Under the pieces are notes generated by a model. The model made no database searches and was not told the DNA's origin. It worked only from the letters and a program-made list of their open reading frames with translations. The position numbers and the translations under genes are program-made. A stretch of 64,000 bases of DNA from Psychromonas sp. SP041 (GTDB lineage Bacteria; Pseudomonadota; Gammaproteobacteria; Enterobacterales; Psychromonadaceae). Positions 9,785 to 18,348 of the stretch are shown here, one piece after another. How positions within the stretch are numbered: position 1 is the stretch's first letter; each line of letters opens with the position of its first letter. Location: positions 44,309 through 108,308 of the forward strand of contig NZ_CBRF02000014.1 of NCBI RefSeq assembly GCF_000470315.2, given 5' to 3'.

Positions 9785-10588
9785 ATGGTATTAAGTAAAA
9801 AAATGTCAAAATCCCAACCTAAGGCTAAACCTCAACCTAAAAAAGCGACTGTTATTAAAACAGAAAAAATATCAGCCAATATGCAACGAGTGACGCTTCA
9901 TGCTGATGAGTTTAAAGACTTCCCTGAACACTGTGAAGGAAGTTATATAAAGCTGCTTTTTAGTGCACAGGGAAGCACGGATCCAAGTATGCTTGCAGAA
10001 GGTGAACGACCTGTTATGCGTACTTATACCATTGCTGAATTTTCTCGAAGCGAATGTACGATTGATGTGGATTTTGTTCGCCATGAAACGTCCGACTCTG
10101 GCTGTGGGTTTGCTGCGCGTTGGGCGATGAATGCGCTGGTTGGCGATAATATTTATGTTGGTGGCCCTGGGCTTATTCTTGATATTAATAGCGATGCCGA
10201 TTGGTTCTTTGCGGTGGCAGATATGACGGCGTTACCTGCGCTATCTGCAAAAATTCGTAATTTACCTAAAGACGCCAAAGGGTATGCGGTAATCAAAGTC
10301 ATTGAACGTGATGATATTCGATCAATTGATGCGCCTGAAAATATTCAGGTTATGTGGTTGTTAGAGAGTGAATCACTTATTGAACAAGTGCAAGTATTAC
10401 CTTGGTTACCGGGGAAAGTGTCGGTTTGGGTTGCTTGTGAATTTGACGATATGCGTGCATTACGTGGTTATTTCCGTAATGAAAAAGAAGTTGAGAAAGA
10501 CAATATCTATATCAGTAGTTATTGGAAATCAGGTGTAACCGAAGATGGGCATAAAGTGATTAAAAGAGAAGATGCCGAGGCGAACTAA
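9785..10588 (+). CDS. Siderophore-interacting protein (ferric-siderophore reductase, ViuB/SIP family)
   Basis: Flavin-dependent reductase expected to release iron from ferric siderophores in the cytoplasm. 267 residues. The FAD-binding segment contains RPVMRTYTI (the RxYT FAD signature) and the family's DVDFVRHE. GGPGLILDI follows, then the SIP domain ending in SSYWKSGVTEDGHK, a typical C-terminal motif (YWKxGxxE). The first 25 residues are Lys/Pro/Gln-rich and unlike the family core. An ATG at 9803 is an alternative start. A possible Fur box lies upstream. No siderophore receptor or synthesis gene is nearby. Confidence 0.88.
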   Translation: MVLSKKMSKSQPKAKPQPKKATVIKTEKISANMQRVTLHADEFKDFPEHCEGSYIKLLFSAQGSTDPSMLAEGERPVMRTYTIAEFSRSECTIDVDFVRHETSDSGCGFAARWAMNALVGDNIYVGGPGLILDINSDADWFFAVADMTALPALSAKIRNLPKDAKGYAVIKVIERDDIRSIDAPENIQVMWLLESESLIEQVQVLPWLPGKVSVWVACEFDDMRALRGYFRNEKEVEKDNIYISSYWKSGVTEDGHKVIKREDAEAN

Positions 10589-10609
10589 CTTTTATTAACC
10601 ACTTTTTAG

Positions 10610-10640
10610 GCAGTAATAACGCAATAGATGTTATTACTGC
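10610..10640. terminator. Hairpin between convergent genes
   Basis: Perfect 11-bp inverted repeat GCAGTAATAAC / GTTATTACTGC with a 9-nt loop. It sits between the siderophore reductase gene and the Rdx pseudogene, reaching the latter's stop codon. An imperfect T run follows on the plus strand. Confidence 0.65.
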
Positions 10641-10912
10641 TACTTTTTATCGATACAGCCTACGTTTCTATCTGGTGCGACAATATCTCTCACCAATTTT
10701 TTAAGTTCGGCTATTTCAGGAAATCCCCTCATTTCTTTACGTGACCAAATAAGTTGGCTATTCGCTGTAATTTCAAAAATACCGCCTGTTCCCCGTAATA
10801 ATGAGAGTTCATCAACTTCCTCTTCAAAAGTACTTAGTATCTCTTGAACCATCCAGCTAGCGCGTAATGACCAACGACATTTTTAACAATATTTAATGTC
10901 TATTTTATTCAT
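10640..10912 (-). pseudogene. SelW/Rdx-family thioredoxin-like gene with in-frame TAA in the redox motif
   Basis: Reading from ATG at 10912 (with AAGAGG ribosome site 9 bases upstream) gives MNKIDIKYC-stop-KCRWSLRASW, then an open frame to TAG at 10640. The family motif is YCxxCRW...RA.WM.QELL.TF, so the stop at 10885-10883 sits at the first x of CxxC. A single C-to-T change of CAA (Gln) to TAA explains it, because YCQKCRW is the common form. It is not UGA, so selenocysteine does not apply. The rest is well preserved (GTGGIFEI near the middle). An internal ATG at 10852 would start after the redox motif. It follows sirB by 12 bases. Recent inactivation or a sequencing error are the main options. 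Confidence 0.75.
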
Positions 10913-10924
10913 ATGAGTATCCTC

Positions 10925-11311
10925 TTAGCCTAATAAAATGGTTTGTTTCAGTATTGCTATTTTCACTGCAATTAATACCCAGCCTATAGCGAAAATGGTA
11001 CTTAATAATTGTGTTGGTAAAGTCGACGCGCGATAAAGGGTAATGTAAGCCAAAATAATATAGGCTATAAGGCAGAATACTTTTTCAGTTAACCAGTTAT
11101 CAACTAGTGGTGATTGATGAATGATAAAGCAGAGCATAATAGCTGAGATTAATAAGAAGGTATCAACAATCCTTGCTAACATTTTAGCCCATTTTTGTTG
11201 GTGGATTGGTTTATGGATAAACATTAAAGCAGCACGAATAATAAAAAATAACACACTAAAAGTGACTAATGTGATGTGTAGGTGTTTAATGGGTAGGTAA
11301 AAATTTTCCAT
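10925..11311 (-). CDS. SirB-family inner membrane protein
   Basis: 128 residues with four predicted membrane helices and the SirB2 pattern: N-terminal KHLHI, then the basic stretch KPIHQQKW. It starts at ATG 11311. The family is named from Salmonella sirB2, whose biochemical role is not established. It is followed after 12 bases by the broken Rdx gene, with which it probably forms an operon. Confidence 0.75.
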   Translation of the reverse strand: MENFYLPIKHLHITLVTFSVLFFIIRAALMFIHKPIHQQKWAKMLARIVDTFLLISAIMLCFIIHQSPLVDNWLTEKVFCLIAYIILAYITLYRASTLPTQLLSTIFAIGWVLIAVKIAILKQTILLG

Positions 11312-11477
11312 GAAAATTATCCAAAATAAGAGGGTAATGTACTTTACGTGTTTTATTCAAGAATGTTAATTTCAATTAACGGTCTCGTCTTTTTATTTAA
11401 TCAAACAATAAGCTTGCTGAAAAGATTGAAAAGCCTCATATTCTATTCATTAACTTATCGAACCTAGGTCATCTTCA

Positions 11478-11954
11478 ATGAAAAAAATTGCTATTTTTGC
11501 TGACGTTCAAAACATTTATTACACCACGCGTCAGGCTTATGGGAAACAATTTAACTACCGTAAGTTATGGCAAAAAATAGAAGCTCAAGGTGAGATCGTT
11601 TGTGCTTATGCTTATGCAATTGATCGCGGTGATAACCAACAACAAAAGTTTCAAGAGGTTTTAAAATACGTTGGGTTTGATGTAAAACTTAAACCTTTTA
11701 TTCAACGTAGTGATGGTACAGCAAAGGGCGATTGGGATGTGGGTATTACGATTGATGTGATGGAAGTTGCACCTTCAGTCGATACGATTATTTTACTAAC
11801 GGGTGATGGTGATTTTGCTATTTTATTGGATAAAGTAAAAGACGTTTATCATGTTACCACAGAAGCTTACGGTGTGCCTAAGTTAACGGCAAAAGCATTA
11901 ATAGATGCTTGTAGCGTATTTAACCCTATTGAAAGAGAACTGTTATTAAATTGA
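11478..11954 (+). CDS. NYN domain protein (LabA/DUF88 family)
   Basis: 158 residues with the PIN-like NYN nuclease fold signature: IAIFADVQNIYY at the N terminus, KGDWDVGITIDVM in the centre and IILLTGDGDFAILL later. The conserved acidic residues are those of a metal-dependent RNase fold. LabA/YaiI-like proteins are presumed RNA-processing enzymes, but no substrate is known here. It stands alone with no visible operon partner. Confidence 0.8.
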   Translation: MKKIAIFADVQNIYYTTRQAYGKQFNYRKLWQKIEAQGEIVCAYAYAIDRGDNQQQKFQEVLKYVGFDVKLKPFIQRSDGTAKGDWDVGITIDVMEVAPSVDTIILLTGDGDFAILLDKVKDVYHVTTEAYGVPKLTAKALIDACSVFNPIERELLLN

Positions 11955-12145
11955 GCTGGTTCGAACTTCAACCTTTAAATTAAACTTGAACGATCATTAA
12001 TTCCATTAGTCATAAATAATGAGCGCTTTAATCAACGGTCACTTTATGTTTAAGCTATTGTTTTAGTAATACTTATTAGTTAATAAAGTCAATGAGATTA
12101 AAGACTACTTTCACTTTTTATTTCTTTTAAAGAATGAGGATATTT

Positions 12146-12493
12146 ATGTTTAAAGGTTTAATCGTAGTTCTATTCACTAGTTTATTTTCTCTTAGCGCTT
12201 TTGCAGCATTTGTTGGTCCAGGCGCTACCTCAATACAAACCTTGAGCGTTAAAGAAGCTATTGAATTAGCTGATGATAGTAAAGTTGCGTTACAAGGTAA
12301 GTTAATTAAACAAACGTCTTCAGAACACTATTTATTCAGAGATGAAACCGGCGAAGTAATGGTTGAAATAGAGGGTAAAGATTTCCGTCATATTACCGTG
12401 ACACCTGAAGACAAAATCCGTATTACCGGTGAAGTGGATAGTGATTGGTCGGAAACTAAGATTGATGTTGAACATTTAGAGCTTCTTAAATAA
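12146..12493 (+). CDS. ygiW: YgiW-like periplasmic OB-fold (BOF) protein
   Basis: About 115 residues: a signal peptide (MFKGLIVVLFTSLFSLSAFA) followed by FVGPG and a BOF/YgiW domain with LQGKLIKQTSSEHYLFRDETGEVMVEI. The family is linked to stress responses in enterobacteria. I chose ATG 12146 because GAGG lies 7 bases upstream; the ATG at 12134 would add four residues. The stop codon abuts a MITE-like element. Confidence 0.82.
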   Translation: MFKGLIVVLFTSLFSLSAFAAFVGPGATSIQTLSVKEAIELADDSKVALQGKLIKQTSSEHYLFRDETGEVMVEIEGKDFRHITVTPEDKIRITGEVDSDWSETKIDVEHLELLK

Positions 12494-12711
12494 TACCGAT
12501 TACATTAAATAAGTGATCTAAATTTTGCGCAGAAAAAATGATTTAGTTTAAGGCGTAAATTGAGGCCTTTCTAAGATTAACTTCGTTAATCGTCTGTTGG
12601 AGAATTAACTAAAAAATATTAATTCTTAATAGTTCCCTTTACTAAATTTACAATGAAAAAATAAATCATTTTAACCAATAAAATAGATCAATTAATTAGT
12701 GTGATTGCTAT
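12493..12711. mobile_element. MITE-like element next to ygiW stop
   Basis: About 220 bp bounded by imperfect inverted ends. The left begins ATACCGATTACATTAAATAA and continues GTGATCTA. The reverse complement of the right end begins ATAGCAATCACACTAATTAA and continues TTGATCTA. Similarity continues inward (AAAATGATTTA on both sides). TA dinucleotides flank it. It has no ORF, as expected for a non-autonomous element. Confidence 0.6.
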
Positions 12712-12735
12712 AAGCTTTAATAAGTTTAAAAGAAA

Positions 12736-12764
12736 AATGCCGCTTTATTAAAGCGGCATTTTTA
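12736..12764 (+). terminator. Intrinsic terminator
   Basis: A GC-rich hairpin AAATGCCGCTTT / AAAGCGGCATTT with a 2-nt loop, followed by TTT. It may be the ygiW terminator, now separated from the gene by the MITE-like insertion. Confidence 0.7.
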
Positions 12765-12808
12765 GTTATTCAGAGCACATTATTATATTGTTATTTTGGA
12801 TTCACTGT

Positions 12809-13084
12809 TATACCGATGACCGTTCAAAGTGCCTTGTTATCGTTAGTTTGGGCTCCAAATCAAGGCGCAACATGAAACAACATGATAACGATCGCGAGCC
12901 CTTATCGAAAGTGGCAACGTGGAGTGGATTTTCAAGCTAACGACCCACAGGGCAAGCAACGAAGTAAACACCTTTGTTGTTAGAAAATGTCGATTTAACC
13001 TGTTAGATCTTTCACTATATGCCTAGCATTTTTTCTCTTCATCATTTGCTGAATGTTGCGCTCTGAATGGCAACGGATACATAT
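12809..13084. mobile_element. MITE-like dispersed element, copy A
   Basis: About 275 bp with imperfect inverted ends (TATACCGATGACCGTTCAA at the left; reverse complement of the right: TATGTATCCGTTGCCATTCA). The interior shares long stretches with the element at 28992-29282, such as CGACCCACAGGGCAAG and GTTAGATCTTT..CTATGCCTAG. No ORF is seen. Confidence 0.6.
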
Positions 13085-13420
13085 TAAATCTGTAATCTAA
13101 ACATCGCACCCAAGAGTTAAACTTAGAGCATAAATTAACATAAGTAGCTCTTTGGTTTGTCAAATTTAGAAGAATAAGCTGGAGTAGTCAGCAAAGCTGA
13201 ACAATGATTGATATTAGCTTGCTTGTGTCATTTTAAAAATAAAAGGTTATCTGAAAAGAATTAGAAAAACTGTTTCATTTTATAGTTAATTACTACTTTC
13301 AATTAATGAAAATATGCTTATTTATGAATATAAAGTGTTTTATTCTGTTGATTAAAGAATTTAAATAAGATAGGGTAATTGCTCTTAATTTTTATTTTTA
13401 TGTGAATTAAGCAAAGAATC
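13085..13420. other. Intergenic / promoter region of the amide island
   Basis: About 340 AT-rich bases without a gene. It should contain the promoter of the transporter operon. Candidate -10 boxes are TATAAA near 13329 and TAAGAT near 13366; no good -35 partner is seen. A short hairpin-capable stretch (AGGG-TAATTG-CTCT, about 13372-13385) could be a first antitermination hairpin, but it is weak. Confidence 0.35.
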
Positions 13421-13482
13421 AGCGGCGCAGCTGAATAAATACAAAGTTTTAAACTTTGATTTATTCAGCTGCGTTTTTTTTT
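13417..13482 (+). promoter_or_regulatory. Leader terminator with overlapping hexaloop hairpin (ANTAR-type antitermination site)
   Basis: A very long near-perfect hairpin (13426-13473; arms CGCAGCTGAATAAAT / ATTTATTCAGCTGCG, extended inward by CAAAGTTT / AAACTTTG) runs into nine T, an intrinsic terminator 38 bases before the first gene. Overlapping its 5' arm is an alternative hairpin, TCAGC-GGCGCA-GCTGA (13419-13434), with a six-base loop. Mutually exclusive hexaloop hairpin and terminator is the layout bound by ANTAR proteins such as AmiR, which is encoded in this island. Loop position 4 is the expected G, but position 1 is G rather than the usual A. Confidence 0.6.
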
Positions 13483-13520
13483 GCCTTAAATTTATAATTT
13501 AGCTAAGGAAGGACTAAGTA

Positions 13521-14729
13521 ATGAAAAATTATATTATCAAAAGTATGTTTGTATGTGGTGCAGTTTTTGGGGCTAGTTCTACATTTGCAGATGTTAATGT
13601 CGGTGCTATTTATGACGTAACAGGTAGTTTTAGTATATTTGGAGTAATGCAAAGCAACGCGGTGAAATTAGCGATTGATGATATTAATGCTAAGGGTGGT
13701 TTGCTTGGAGAGAAGCTTAATTTAATTACTTATGATACACAATCAGAGCTGAGTAAATATACACAATATGCGAATACCACTGTGCTTCGAGATAGACCTG
13801 CAGTTGTGTTTGGCGGTATGACAAGTTCATCTAGAGAAGCCATACGCCCCATTTTTAGAAAAGCTAATATTCCATATTTTTATAGTACTTTGTATGAAGG
13901 TGGTGCTTGTGACAAGCAAACATTTGTAACGGCTCCTTCAGCTTCTCAACAAATTAAACCATTGGTTGAATGGGCAATAAAAAAATATGGCCCGAAAATG
14001 TTTATCATGGCTCCTGATTACAATTATGGGACTATTTCTGCTCTTTGGTATCACGAATACGCAAAACAATTTAATGGTGAGGTTGTTGGAGAAGATTTTC
14101 TTGCACTTACCGTTACTGATTATACCCCTACTATTCAAAAAATTCAGCGAGCTAAACCTGATTTCGTTGTTGCTATTCCAGTCGGTCCAAATCAAGTGGG
14201 CTTTTTAGAGCAATTTACTTCAGCTGGTCTGAAAGACAGTATCCCCGTTGTATCGTCAAATTATAGTACAGCTAATGAACAAGTTTTACTCACGCCGAAT
14301 GCAGGTAAAGGTATTGTCTCAAGTCATGTCTATTTTTCGAGTTTAGATAATCCTGAAAATAAAGCCTTTTTAAAGAAATGGGCTGAAGTTTACGGAAAGG
14401 GACAAACTATTTCACCTGAAGCCGTTACCGCTTGGAATGCCGTTCACCTTTGGGCTAACTCTGTTGAAAAAGCAGGAACATTTAAATCAAAATCTGTATA
14501 CACAGCGTTAGAAAGTGGTGAAATTAATTTTAAAGGTCCAAATGGCGATGTAAGTATGGAGCCTGGTTCTCATCATGTTAAGCAAAATACATACATAGCA
14601 ATGGGAGATGACAACTATGGTTTTGAAGTTTTAGAAACTTTTAAAGCCGTTGCTCCGAGTTATGAAAATCAAAAATGTGACCTTATTGCGAATCCAAAAT
14701 TAGTTAAACACTTTACACCAAAGGCTTAA
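13521..14729 (+). CDS. Periplasmic amide/urea-type ABC substrate-binding protein (UrtA/FmdD-like)
   Basis: Captures a small amide- or urea-like compound in the periplasm for the transporter encoded next. 402 residues: signal peptide (about 1-23, ending STFA|D), then a type I periplasmic binding fold starting VNVGAIYDVTGSFSIFG. The motif TSSSREAIRPIFRKANIPYFYSTLYEGG is characteristic of the AmiC/FmdD/UrtA family (compare SSSRKAVLPI in the regulator at 20063). A strong ribosome site (AAGGAAGG) precedes the ATG. A leader terminator upstream points to antitermination control. Urea itself is possible, but the gene company (AtzG/AtzE, AmiC/AmiR) points to an amide. The substrate is unproven. Confidence 0.82.
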   Translation: MKNYIIKSMFVCGAVFGASSTFADVNVGAIYDVTGSFSIFGVMQSNAVKLAIDDINAKGGLLGEKLNLITYDTQSELSKYTQYANTTVLRDRPAVVFGGMTSSSREAIRPIFRKANIPYFYSTLYEGGACDKQTFVTAPSASQQIKPLVEWAIKKYGPKMFIMAPDYNYGTISALWYHEYAKQFNGEVVGEDFLALTVTDYTPTIQKIQRAKPDFVVAIPVGPNQVGFLEQFTSAGLKDSIPVVSSNYSTANEQVLLTPNAGKGIVSSHVYFSSLDNPENKAFLKKWAEVYGKGQTISPEAVTAWNAVHLWANSVEKAGTFKSKSVYTALESGEINFKGPNGDVSMEPGSHHVKQNTYIAMGDDNYGFEVLETFKAVAPSYENQKCDLIANPKLVKHFTPKA

Positions 14730-14962
14730 ATATTAACTGATTATGAAAATACGAATAAGCTTACAGCCATAGATTTTAAGTAAAATTAACATTTATACAT
14801 AGTCAATTTATTTAATGGTACAAGGTATTAACTTTGATTTTAAAAAAGTTAAAAATATATCTTAGCAGCTACCTTTAAAGGAGTTAGGCACTAGTAGGCT
14901 TATTCTATTTTCTTTAATTATTAATGATCTTTTTAAGCAAATAATTATAAATAAGGAAATTT

Positions 14963-15832
14963 ATGGAACTCGATTATTTGGCGACCATATTATTATCGTC
15001 ATTATCAAGCGCATCTATTTTGTTAATCGCTGCGATGGGATTAGCTGTTGTTTTTGGGTTAATGGGGGTTATTAATCTTGCTCATAGTGAGTTCTTAATG
15101 ATTGGTGCTTATGCCGCATTGACTGTTACTAAAGCAGGCGTCCCTTATATTTTATCTATCCCTATCGCCGTTATGATTACTATGTCTATTGGTGCCATCG
15201 TCGAGATGCTTATAGTACGTCGTTTATACGGTAGATTATTTGACACCATGCTAGCTACTTGGGGGCTTAGTATGTTTTTCATGCAGCTTGTTGTGGTGAT
15301 TTTTGGTACGAGTACTGTAAGTGTTGCGACTATCCCTCAATTTAATGTGAGTATTGGCGAATACAGTTTAGATGGATATCGACTCCTGATGATCTTAGTT
15401 GCTGCTCTTATGTTTTTGTTTGTTTATCTGTTGATGACAAAAACAGTGTATGGAATGAAAGCACGTGCTTCTATTCAGCAACCTGAGATGGCACAAGCGA
15501 TAGGTATTGATTCTAATCGCGTTAATACGCTTACTTTTTCTATTGGATGCGGACTTGCTGGTTTTGCTGGGGCAATTTTATTACCGCTGGTTCCTGCTAC
15601 TCCAACAATGGGACTTGCTTTCGCAGTAAAATCATTTTTAGCTGTTGTTGTTGCTGGACCTGTTGCGCTAACTGGAACCGTACTAACTACTTTAGGTTTA
15701 GGTGGCGGCTCTTCAATTACAGCCAGTTTCCTATCTTCAGTTATTGGTGAAGTTTTCTTTTTTCTTATCACTGCATTACTACTTTGGCTATATCCATGTG
15801 GAATATCAGCTAAATGGCGTAGAAAACTTTAG
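14963..15832 (+). CDS. Branched-chain/urea-type ABC transporter permease (UrtB-like)
   Basis: Inner membrane permease of the LivH/UrtB family, 289 residues with about eight hydrophobic segments. Family motifs: GLMGVINLAHSEFLMIGAYAA near the N terminus, and later RASIQQPEMAQAIGID, the typical cytoplasmic coupling loop (compare RAxxQNxxMAxxxGI in UrtB), and SIGCGLAGFAGA. The gap to the binding-protein gene is 233 bp, with no gene seen. It ends eight bases before the fused permease-ATPase gene. Confidence 0.83.
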   Translation: MELDYLATILLSSLSSASILLIAAMGLAVVFGLMGVINLAHSEFLMIGAYAALTVTKAGVPYILSIPIAVMITMSIGAIVEMLIVRRLYGRLFDTMLATWGLSMFFMQLVVVIFGTSTVSVATIPQFNVSIGEYSLDGYRLLMILVAALMFLFVYLLMTKTVYGMKARASIQQPEMAQAIGIDSNRVNTLTFSIGCGLAGFAGAILLPLVPATPTMGLAFAVKSFLAVVVAGPVALTGTVLTTLGLGGGSSITASFLSSVIGEVFFFLITALLLWLYPCGISAKWRRKL

Positions 15833-15840
15833 GAAATACT

Positions 15841-17655
15841 ATGACTTTATCAGAAAAAATTTATCAATCAGCAGGTTTAACCTTACCTGCTATTGCTACG
15901 CTTACCGCACTTGTCGTTGCTTTTTTAATTGATCCTTACCTCGCTTTTGTTTCTACGTCTTGGCTTATATTTGGTCTATTAGGAATGAGTCTTGATATTG
16001 TATGGGGAAGAGGAGGACTACTAAGTTTAGGTCAAACTGCATTTTATGGCATGGGGGGATATTTTGGCAGTATTGCTGCTATTAATTTCTCAGAGCTTAC
16101 AGGGAATTCAATTATTTGGGCTTTGCCTATTGGTAGTCTTTTTGGTGCGTTATCAGCAATGTTGCTAGGTTATGTGATCTTTTATGCTCGTATGGGGGAA
16201 TTACAAAGTACTATTTTATCTTATACATTCACTTTATTGCTTTGGTCGGTAATACAAACTTTTAAAATCGATATCGGAAGTGCTTCTGTTCTCGGAGATA
16301 GTGGTTTATCTAATATTCCTGGCATTATTATTGGCTTTGGAGCTGAAGCTGAATCATTGGGCCCAAATCAAGCGTTAATGACGGTTATCATTATTGTTGC
16401 AATACTCTATTTTTTAACTCGTCAATTAATGCATAGTCACTTTGGACGTATTATTGATTGTATTCGAATTGATAGCAGTAAAACCGAATTGCTTGGTTAT
16501 GATGTTCGAAAATATCAACTACTTAATTTTATCTACGCAGGTGCAATAGCTGGACTTGCAGGTACTCTTTATGCGCTTTGGTCAAATTTTTTAAGTCCTT
16601 CTGTCTTCTCTATTCAAGAAGCTTTTCTTCCGCCTATTTATGTTTTAATTGGTGGATTAGGGACGCTTGCTGGCCCTTTTGTTGGCGCATTGATGATAGG
16701 TATTATGTCCTTTGTGTTAGGGGGAGCTGCTGGTGGGCAAACGACCTTAATTTTAGGTGTTACGCTGATACTACTTGTTCTATTTCTTAAAAATGGGATT
16801 TTAGGATCATTAGATTCCTTATGGCGAAAATTTTTACCTGACCCTAATGCTGCAGCTAGAAATACAAATTCGGTTAAAATTGATGTTGAAGTATTAAAAC
16901 AGATTCTTATTGACGCTGAAAAACAAGCAGGCCCAGCAAAAAACTTCTCTACCATTCAACTGTTTAAAAAATTCGGTGGTGTCATACCTGTTAATAAAGT
17001 TGATCGTAACTTTATACCAGGCAAGCCATATTCATTGATTGGCGCGAATGGCGCAGGAAAAAGTTCTTTTTTAAAAACCTGTGTTGGAATATATCAGCCT
17101 GAAAGTGGCGTTGTTAATTTAGGCGACGACAACATTACTTCTTCACCTATTTTTGAACGTGTTAAAAAGGGAATGGGAGTTAAAAATCAAAAACCTCAAG
17201 TGTTTGGTGACCTTTCTGTCATAGATAATCTTTGGATTGCAGCCTACTCACGTACTCATGATCAACAGATAGCTTTAGATATTAGCCATAAAGTGCTTTG
17301 TATGTTGGGATTTGAAGAGCAGTTAGGTGTAAATGCATCAGCTCTTTCTCACGGTCAACAACAATGGCTCGATATTGGTATGGTGTTATGTTTAGCACCG
17401 CGCATCATTTTGTTAGATGAACCCGCTGCTGGTATGACGAAAGAAGAAACTCGTGAACTATCACTCCTTATTCGTACTCTTGCCTTACATACAACAGTAG
17501 TAGTCGTTGAGCATGATATGGATTTTGTAAGTACTTTGGAAGGGCATGTCACTATGTTACATCAAGGAGAAGTCTTTGCCGAAGGGAATATCGAGGAGTT
17601 ACGTAAAGATGAACGCGTGCTTGATGTTTATTTAGGGAGACGCAAACATGTTTAA
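15841..17655 (+). CDS. Fused permease-ATPase of urea/amide ABC transporter (UrtC-UrtD fusion)
   Basis: One 604-residue reading frame covers what are usually two proteins. Residues about 1-325 form a UrtC/LivM-like permease (GLLGMSLDIVWGRGGLLSLGQTAFYGMGGY and the coupling loop RIDSSKTELLGYDVRKYQL). After a linker (about 326-370) an ABC ATPase follows, with Walker A GANGAGKSS near residue 401, signature LSHGQQQWLDIG near 502, Walker B IILLDEPAAGM near 523 and H-loop VVVEHDMDF. The frame is unbroken across the join and Walker motifs are intact, so this is a fusion, not a frameshift. The stop overlaps the next start by eight bases. Confidence 0.85.
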   Translation: MTLSEKIYQSAGLTLPAIATLTALVVAFLIDPYLAFVSTSWLIFGLLGMSLDIVWGRGGLLSLGQTAFYGMGGYFGSIAAINFSELTGNSIIWALPIGSLFGALSAMLLGYVIFYARMGELQSTILSYTFTLLLWSVIQTFKIDIGSASVLGDSGLSNIPGIIIGFGAEAESLGPNQALMTVIIIVAILYFLTRQLMHSHFGRIIDCIRIDSSKTELLGYDVRKYQLLNFIYAGAIAGLAGTLYALWSNFLSPSVFSIQEAFLPPIYVLIGGLGTLAGPFVGALMIGIMSFVLGGAAGGQTTLILGVTLILLVLFLKNGILGSLDSLWRKFLPDPNAAARNTNSVKIDVEVLKQILIDAEKQAGPAKNFSTIQLFKKFGGVIPVNKVDRNFIPGKPYSLIGANGAGKSSFLKTCVGIYQPESGVVNLGDDNITSSPIFERVKKGMGVKNQKPQVFGDLSVIDNLWIAAYSRTHDQQIALDISHKVLCMLGFEEQLGVNASALSHGQQQWLDIGMVLCLAPRIILLDEPAAGMTKEETRELSLLIRTLALHTTVVVVEHDMDFVSTLEGHVTMLHQGEVFAEGNIEELRKDERVLDVYLGRRKHV

Positions 17656-18346
17656 GATACTTAATGCGACTGGAGGATACGGTAAAACAACGATTATTCG
17701 TGATATTTCTTTAGAAGTTAAGGCTGGAGAAATTGTTGCTTTATTAGGAAGAAATGGTGTCGGTAAGTCTACAGTAATGCGTTATGCAGCAGGGTTGATA
17801 CCTGCTATGGCGGGGCATGCTGAAATCGAAGGAATACCGATGCCTAATTCTCCTGCAAAGCGAGCAAAAATGGGGTTAGGGTATGTGCCTCAAGGGCGAT
17901 TCGTATTTCCTCGAATGACTGTGATTGAAAATATCGCCGTGGCTGCTGCATCAAATGGTTATAACCCCAAAAATACCGTGGAAGAACTTATGGAAGATTT
18001 CCCTATTTTAGTTCCTAAAGCAAATGAACTTGCAGGTGGACTTTCTGGTGGTCAACAACAAGTTTTAGCACTTGCTCGGGCACTTGCTACACGACCTAAA
18101 ATTTTATTATTGGATGAGCCGACAGAAGGGGTACAACCTTCGATTATTGATGAAATGTCAGGTGTTTTAAAGCGTATTAATAAAGAAAATAACATCGCTA
18201 TTCTTGTTGCAGAACAAGATTTAGATTTTTGTTTATCTATCGCTACACGGGCCTATGTAATGGATAAAGGAGAGGTTCATATGGAAATTGATCGAGACAG
18301 TTTACGTGCAAATAAAACGTTACAAAAAGAATTGTTAGGAGTTTAA
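17648..18346 (+). CDS. ABC transporter ATPase (UrtE/LivF-like)
   Basis: Second ATPase of the amide/urea transporter, 232 residues, the normal size for UrtE/LivF. Walker A GRNGVGKST near residue 36, VPQGRFVFPRMTVIENI (the 'QGR..FP.LTV' UrtE/LivF motif), signature LSGGQQQVLALARAL, Walker B ILLLDEPTEGVQPSII. It starts inside the end of the fused permease-ATPase gene and is followed after two bases by the AtzG-like gene, so all are probably co-translated. Confidence 0.86.
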   Translation: MFKILNATGGYGKTTIIRDISLEVKAGEIVALLGRNGVGKSTVMRYAAGLIPAMAGHAEIEGIPMPNSPAKRAKMGLGYVPQGRFVFPRMTVIENIAVAAASNGYNPKNTVEELMEDFPILVPKANELAGGLSGGQQQVLALARALATRPKILLLDEPTEGVQPSIIDEMSGVLKRINKENNIAILVAEQDLDFCLSIATRAYVMDKGEVHMEIDRDSLRANKTLQKELLGV

Positions 18347-18348
18347 AA

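Noticed and set aside
10883..10885. Selenocysteine codon in the Rdx gene
   Set aside because: The codon is TAA, not TGA, and it is at the second position of CxxC rather than the usual Cys/Sec position.
13938..14208. Frames overlapping the binding-protein gene on both strands
   Set aside because: Shadows of the real gene in other frames; no ribosome sites or family resemblance.
15841..17655. Frameshift joining two adjacent genes
   Set aside because: Frame and motifs are intact on both sides of the join, so a true fusion is the simpler reading.
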